Shown here piece by piece: positions 14,773-18,229 of a DNA stretch of 18,229 nucleotides. This DNA comes from Aquifex aeolicus. Its GTDB lineage: Bacteria; Aquificota; Aquificia; Aquificales; Aquificaceae. Position 1 is the first letter of the stretch. Each line of letters begins with the position of its first letter. The notes beneath the pieces were generated by a model, which saw nothing but the letters and a program-made list of their open reading frames with translations, was not told the origin of the DNA and searched no databases. The stretch covers positions 1 through 18,229 of the forward strand of contig DQTK01000110.1 of assembly GCA_015662815.1 (NCBI GenBank). Direction: 5' to 3'. Position numbers and translations under genes: made by a program.

Positions 14773-14925
14773 TTAAATTTCTATTCCCTCTTCTTTTAAA
14801 AGCTTTTCCAAGTTTAATTTCACTCCTTCTAATACTTCAACATCACTATTCCAATCCTTAGTTATCCAATCTTTGTAGTATACGGGTTTCCCGTTTGCCT
14901 TCTCGTAAGTGAGAGCTTTGAGCAT
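14773..14925 (-). pseudogene. Uma2-family remnant with internal deletion
   Basis: Fifty residues remain. The first half (LTYEKANGKPVYYKD) matches residues near 22-36 of the intact paralogue at 13660-14271, and the second half (KDWNSDVEVLEGVKLNLEKL) matches its C-terminus. The whole nuclease core between is missing. The join coincides with a short sequence shared by both flanks in the intact copy (AAGGATT; AAAGATT in the remnant), pointing to deletion between direct repeats. The reading frame is still open across the join. There is no convincing ribosome site, and the ATG lies 40 bases after the icd stop. A truncated expressed peptide cannot be excluded. Confidence 0.75.
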
Positions 14926-14965
14926 TCTTCTTCTTTCTTCATAGAAAAAATTTTTAAAAAAATGA

Positions 14966-16246
14966 TTACTCTATTCTACTTGCTATTTCGCGGGCAAATT
15001 CCATCGTTCCCACTTCTTTTGCTTCTATTTCTTGTTTTCTGAATCCGTTTGCGATGTCCGGTGTTCCTATTCTTGAATCCAAGGTTCTCCTGACAGCATC
15101 GTAAATCTTTTCAGCTGCTTCTTTCCAGCCTAGATATTCGAGCATCATTGCACCCGAAAGGGTGAGGGATAAAGGATTGGCTATGCCTTTACCTGCTATA
15201 TCCCAAGCCGTTCCGTGAGTACTTTCAAAGAGAGCGTATCCGTCTCCTATGTTTCCGCTAGGAACAAAGCCGGGTCCTCCGATAAGTGCCGCAGCAAGGT
15301 CAGAAACGTAGTCTCCGTTTAAGTTCTGTGCAATTATAACATCGTAGGCTTCGGGTTTCAGAACCAACTGCATAAGCATCTGGTCGGTTATAACCTTTAC
15401 AAGTTTTACCTGTCCCTCCCGGGGCTCGGCTTCCGGGTCTGTAATTACTCTTCCTTTAAATTCAGGTTCATCTGCTACTTCAAAAGCCCAATTGATGAAA
15501 GCCCCTTCTGTTGCTTTCATGATATTTCCTTTTCCTATTACGGCAACAACCTTTCTATTGTTTTCAAGGGCGTATCTGAGAGCTTTCCTTACATGCCTTT
15601 TGGTTTTGAATTCACTCATAGGTTTTACCGTAATTCCTACGTCTTCGGGAAAACCTTCTTCCTTCGCACCCATTTCCTTTATCAGAAACTCTCTTGCTTT
15701 TTTAGCTTCTTCACTACCGGAGAAAAATTCAATTCCCGCGTAAACGTCATCGGTATTTTCTCTGAAAACTACAACATTCACCCTCTCGGGATTGGGTATC
15801 GGAGTGGGTTGTCCCATCCAGTAAACAGGCCTGACCGCGGAGTAGTAGTCAAAGGCACGCCTTAGTGCTGAGTTTATAGAACGAACACCTTTTCCTACAG
15901 GGGTTCCTAGAGGTCCCTTTATACCTACTATGGATTCCTTCAAAAGATCGAGAGTCTCCTGCGGAAGTCTTTCTCTGGTTTTTTCTTCCGCTTTGTCTCC
16001 CGCTAAAAGCTCCACCCAGTAAATTTTCCTTGAACCGTTGTAGGTCTTTTCAACAGCAGTATTTACAATAAGGAGCATAGCTTGAGTTATTTCGGGTCCT
16101 ATACCGTCTCCTTCTATGAAAGGAATAATCGGATTTTCGGGAACTTCTAAAGTTTTATCTTCCCTCAGTTTTATAAATTTACCTTCTTGGGGAATTTGAG
16201 CTTTACCTTCCCAATAAAATACATTCTCAAACGCCGTTTTATTCAT
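14966..16246 (-). CDS. icd: Isocitrate dehydrogenase / oxalosuccinate reductase
   Basis: The 426-residue product is a full-length bacterial-type (homodimeric) isocitrate dehydrogenase. It has IPFIEGDGIGPE near residue 42, the substrate phosphate loop KGVRSINSALRR near 119-130, AVRPVYWM, FRENTDDVYAGIE, KGNIMKATEGAF, and the late ESTHGTAWDIAGKGIANP cofactor region. In the reductive TCA cycle this enzyme runs toward isocitrate. In Hydrogenobacter the homologue mainly reduces oxalosuccinate made by 2-oxoglutarate carboxylase, and the presence of cfiBA-like genes downstream on the same strand supports that role here. The ATG is preceded by GGAGGTAAGAG. The promoter is at 16273-16301, and an IclR-type gene is divergent. 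Confidence 0.93.
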   Translation of the reverse strand: MNKTAFENVFYWEGKAQIPQEGKFIKLREDKTLEVPENPIIPFIEGDGIGPEITQAMLLIVNTAVEKTYNGSRKIYWVELLAGDKAEEKTRERLPQETLDLLKESIVGIKGPLGTPVGKGVRSINSALRRAFDYYSAVRPVYWMGQPTPIPNPERVNVVVFRENTDDVYAGIEFFSGSEEAKKAREFLIKEMGAKEEGFPEDVGITVKPMSEFKTKRHVRKALRYALENNRKVVAVIGKGNIMKATEGAFINWAFEVADEPEFKGRVITDPEAEPREGQVKLVKVITDQMLMQLVLKPEAYDVIIAQNLNGDYVSDLAAALIGGPGFVPSGNIGDGYALFESTHGTAWDIAGKGIANPLSLTLSGAMMLEYLGWKEAAEKIYDAVRRTLDSRIGTPDIANGFRKQEIEAKEVGTMEFAREIASRIE

Positions 16247-16271
16247 CTCTTACCTCCGTCAGGTATCTGGT

Positions 16272-16344
16272 AATTTTAAACACACTGAATTATTCTGTCA
16301 AGAATTTTAAAACAACTTTTTAAAACTGTTATAAATTTTAAAAC
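16272..16344. repeat. Phased AATTTTAAA(A)C boxes between icd and the IclR-type gene
   Basis: The box AATTTTAAA(A)C occurs at 16272-16281, 16303-16313 and 16334-16344, exactly 31 bases from one to the next (about three helical turns). A fourth related box, TTTTTAAAAC, lies at 16317-16326. The first overlaps the icd -10 box. This is a candidate operator array for the divergent IclR-type regulator. Chance similarity in AT-rich DNA is possible, but the equal spacing is notable. Confidence 0.55.
16273..16301 (-). promoter_or_regulatory. Promoter of the icd-led operon
   Basis: On the minus strand a perfect TTGACA (16296-16301) and TAAAAT (16273-16278) are 17 bases apart, with the start expected near 16266 and a leader of about 20 bases. 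The -10 box lies inside the first of three phased TTTTAAA boxes, so a protein bound there would block it. Confidence 0.75.
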
Positions 16345-16372
16345 GCTCATACTTGACTTAAAATCAATCCTT

Positions 16373-17032
16373 ATGAAAACCTTAGAAAAGGCCTTCATGG
16401 TTCTTGAATACCTCATGGAAACAGGGGAGGCGGGAGTTACCGAAATAAGCCAACATCTTAACTTAAGTAAAAACAATGTCTTCAGGGCATTAATTACTTT
16501 TGAAGAACACGGCCTCGTTGAAAAGGACGAAGAAACGGAAAAGTATAAACTTTCCGTAAACGCCGTAAGACTGGGTTACGGTTATACTCAGAAGAATCCA
16601 TTTATAAAACTTTCGGAACCTGTTTTGAAGAATCTCAGATTTCAACTGAACGAAACTGTTAACCTTGCAGTTCTCGATGACAGAAAAGAGTACATAGTAT
16701 ACGTTGCGGAGGAAGAAACCATAAAACCCGTTAAAGTAAAATCAAGACTCGGAAAGAGATTTACCATCGATTCTTCTACAGCTTCGGCTAAAGCTTTGAG
16801 AAAAGCTGTTTTGGGAGATGAAGGGTTTGTTTTTGATTACGAATACAGCACAGAAAGTGAACTGGCAGGCGGAGCGTGCATAGTAAGGGATTATATGGGT
16901 AACCCCATAGGAGCCATAGAGGTTCTGGCTCCTATATATAGACTTTCTCTGGATAAGATAGAAAAGGAGCTAAAGCCGTTACTGAAAGAAGTAGCCCTTG
17001 AACTCTCGTTAAAATTAGGTTATTGGGATTAA
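16373..17032 (+). CDS. IclR-family transcriptional regulator
   Basis: IclR-type regulators bind DNA through an N-terminal winged helix and sense small carboxylic or aromatic metabolites through a GAF-like C-terminal domain. The 219-residue protein has the winged helix at about residues 5-62 (GVTEISQHLNLSKNNVFRALITFEEHGLVEKD) and the effector domain from about 75 onward (LNETVNLAVLD, SRLGKRFTIDSSTASAKALRKA, GGACIVRDYMGNPIGAIEV). Length is slightly below the usual 240-270. The ATG is fixed by the domain start; no Shine-Dalgarno sequence is visible. It is divergent from icd across about 126 bases containing phased repeats, making the icd-cfiBA operon and itself the likely targets. The permease gene follows after 8 bases. 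Confidence 0.88.
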   Translation: MKTLEKAFMVLEYLMETGEAGVTEISQHLNLSKNNVFRALITFEEHGLVEKDEETEKYKLSVNAVRLGYGYTQKNPFIKLSEPVLKNLRFQLNETVNLAVLDDRKEYIVYVAEEETIKPVKVKSRLGKRFTIDSSTASAKALRKAVLGDEGFVFDYEYSTESELAGGACIVRDYMGNPIGAIEVLAPIYRLSLDKIEKELKPLLKEVALELSLKLGYWD

Positions 17033-17040
17033 ATTCGGCC

Positions 17041-18036
17041 ATGTTCGGAGTGAAATTTTCTCTCTACCTTATAGGTATTATTACCTTTCTAATAATCTTT
17101 GCTGATTTCTTTGCACCTTATCCTTACGATTTTCAAAACAGAGAAGCTCCCTTTCACCCTCCGACAAAAATCCATTTTATTAAAGATGGAAAGCTTACAT
17201 TCCCTTATGTGAACAAATACGAACTTACCGACCCGCTTTTTAAGGTTTACAGGGAAAACAAAAGTGTATCCTGTAGATTGAAGTTTTTTGCCCGTACACC
17301 CTACGGCTTTAAATTTGTAAGTGTGGAAAAACCGTGCAAACTTTACATATTAGGTGCTGATAAATTGGGAAGGGATGTTCTCTCGAGGCTTCTTTACGGC
17401 GGAAGGTACTCTCTCGGCGTGGCTATAATAGGTACGCTCACAACCTTTCTTATAGGAGCCATTATTGGAGGAATTTCAGGATACTTCGGCGGATGGATTG
17501 ATACGTTTATAATGAGACTGGTTGAAGTACTGATGTCCATCCCTGCTTTTTATCTTCTCCTTTCTTTGAGGGCTGTATTTCCCTTGGAACTTTCCAGCGG
17601 GCAGATTTTTCTGATAATAGTTTTCATTCTCTCCTTTCTCGGATGGGCCTCTCTTGCTAGAGTTGTAAGGGGTATGGTTCTATCAATCAGAGAAAAGGAA
17701 TTTGTATTAGCCGCAAAAACTTACGGAGCTCCTACTCTTAGAATTCTTTTTAAACATATTCTTCCCAATACTTACTTTTACCTTATAGTTTCCGCAACTA
17801 TGTCAATTCCGTCATTCATATTAGGAGAAGCTTCCCTTTCTCTTTTGGGATTGGGGATACAAGAGCCGGAACCAAGTTGGGGTAATATGTTGTCGGATGT
17901 AAGAAATGTCAATATATTAGCTTCTTATCCTTGGCTTGTAGCTCCGGGTGTTGCAATATTCCTTACTATTCTTGCATTCAATATTTTAGGAGATAATCTT
18001 CTCAAAAGGCAAAGGTATGAGAGTCAAGGTAAATAG
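17041..18036 (+). CDS. Peptide/oligopeptide-type ABC transporter permease (OppC/DppC/YejE-like)
   Basis: This inner-membrane permease would form half of the channel of a peptide-type ABC importer. The 331-residue product has an N-terminal transmembrane helix (about 5-25), then a periplasmic loop of about 85 residues with HPPTKIHF as in YejE-like members, then GADKLGRDVLSRLLYGGRYSLGVA and five further helices. The EAA loop is clear: EFVLAAKTYGAPTLRILFKHILPN. The late GEASLSLLGLGIQEPEPSWGNML is typical of the OppC/DppC branch. The ATG at 17041 is chosen over a TTG six codons upstream, which would overlap the IclR gene. No partner permease, ATPase or binding protein is in the window, so the substrate is unknown. 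It overlaps the next gene by 20 bases. Confidence 0.87.
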   Translation: MFGVKFSLYLIGIITFLIIFADFFAPYPYDFQNREAPFHPPTKIHFIKDGKLTFPYVNKYELTDPLFKVYRENKSVSCRLKFFARTPYGFKFVSVEKPCKLYILGADKLGRDVLSRLLYGGRYSLGVAIIGTLTTFLIGAIIGGISGYFGGWIDTFIMRLVEVLMSIPAFYLLLSLRAVFPLELSSGQIFLIIVFILSFLGWASLARVVRGMVLSIREKEFVLAAKTYGAPTLRILFKHILPNTYFYLIVSATMSIPSFILGEASLSLLGLGIQEPEPSWGNMLSDVRNVNILASYPWLVAPGVAIFLTILAFNILGDNLLKRQRYESQGK

Positions 18037-18229
18037 AACCGGAAAGATTTTCATAGGGGTAACAATCCTCCTGGGAGTTGCTGCGGTAAATACCGGAAAT
18101 AATCTCCTCTACCTGATAGTCTCATCTCTTTTATCGGGGATGCTTATAGCGGGTTTTATATCTCTTAGAAATTTTAAAAATCTTAGGTTAACAATTAATT
18201 TCCCTTACGAAGTTTACGCTTCAATTCCC
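18017..18229 (+). CDS. DUF58-type membrane protein, 5' part, cut by the window end
   Basis: Seventy-one residues are visible. They show two membrane segments (about 11-25 and 30-49) with the pattern NTGNNLLYLIVSSLLSGMLIAGFISLRNFKNLRL, which matches the N-terminus of DUF58/YeaD-type proteins (usually 280-430 residues, often next to MoxR ATPases and transglutaminase-like genes). The remainder lies beyond the window. The ATG lies within the end of the permease gene, giving a 20-base overlap in another frame; GGCAAAGGT upstream is a modest ribosome site. The assignment rests on the N-terminus only, and the function of the family is not settled. Confidence 0.65.
   Translation, partial: MRVKVNRTGKIFIGVTILLGVAAVNTGNNLLYLIVSSLLSGMLIAGFISLRNFKNLRLTINFPYEVYASIP

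Noticed and set aside
1..18229. CRISPR array, insertion sequence or prophage
   Set aside because: No regularly spaced long repeats, transposase or integrase genes, or terminal inverted repeats were seen on either strand.

Overview
The window looks like chromosomal DNA from a member of the Aquificaceae (an Aquifex or Hydrogenobacter relative): a hyperthermophilic, chemolithoautotrophic Gram-negative bacterium. The evidence is AT-rich, Lys/Glu/Ile-rich, compact coding with many overlapping genes; a TyrA close to my memory of the Aquifex aeolicus enzyme but not identical; an archaeal-type inositol-phosphate synthase; a futalosine-pathway menaquinone gene (mqnA); and a cluster of isocitrate dehydrogenase with a biotin carboxylase and a biotinylated carboxyltransferase, as expected for the reductive TCA cycle of this family. 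The taxonomic call is inference; no database was searched.

Layout. 1-1930: a minus-strand outer-membrane-like beta-barrel protein lies divergent to tyrA, which is followed by an exbB-like gene carrying an apparent one-base deletion. 1895-6237: a minus-strand unit reads, in transcription order, FMN-binding PNPOx-like protein, PriA homologue, family 1 encapsulin shell protein, RluD-type pseudouridine synthase. The PriA homologue keeps its zinc-binding region and C-terminus but has lost its recognisable helicase motifs. 6395-7504: inositol-1-phosphate synthase on the plus strand, meeting mqnA stop to stop. 7505-8360: initiator tRNA-fMet and mqnA (minus strand) share one very good promoter. 8491-9483: an ADP-ribosylglycohydrolase-family gene. 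9645-16246: a long minus-strand operon-like series: icd, a deleted Uma2 remnant, an OsmC-family gene, two tandem Uma2-family genes, biotin carboxylase, carboxyltransferase. 16373-18229: on the plus strand, an IclR-type regulator divergent from icd, an OppC/DppC-type permease, and the 5' end of a DUF58-type membrane protein.

How the genes fit together. The icd, cfiB and cfiA candidates could make up the two-step reductive carboxylation of 2-oxoglutarate (carboxylation to oxalosuccinate, then reduction to isocitrate) described in Hydrogenobacter; pyruvate carboxylase is the alternative reading of the biotin enzyme. The IclR-type gene faces icd across about 126 bases that hold a strong icd promoter and TTTTAAAA boxes, three of them exactly 31 bases apart. 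The encapsulin has no obvious cargo gene beside it. The Uma2-family genes overlap each other and the biotin carboxylase gene, as if they had inserted and duplicated inside the metabolic operon.

No stretch longer than 300 bases lacks a gene. The largest gaps are about 8361-8490 and 9484-9644; the first holds nothing I can support, and the second holds a possible promoter and a short GC-rich hairpin. I see no insertion sequence, CRISPR array, rRNA or replication origin.
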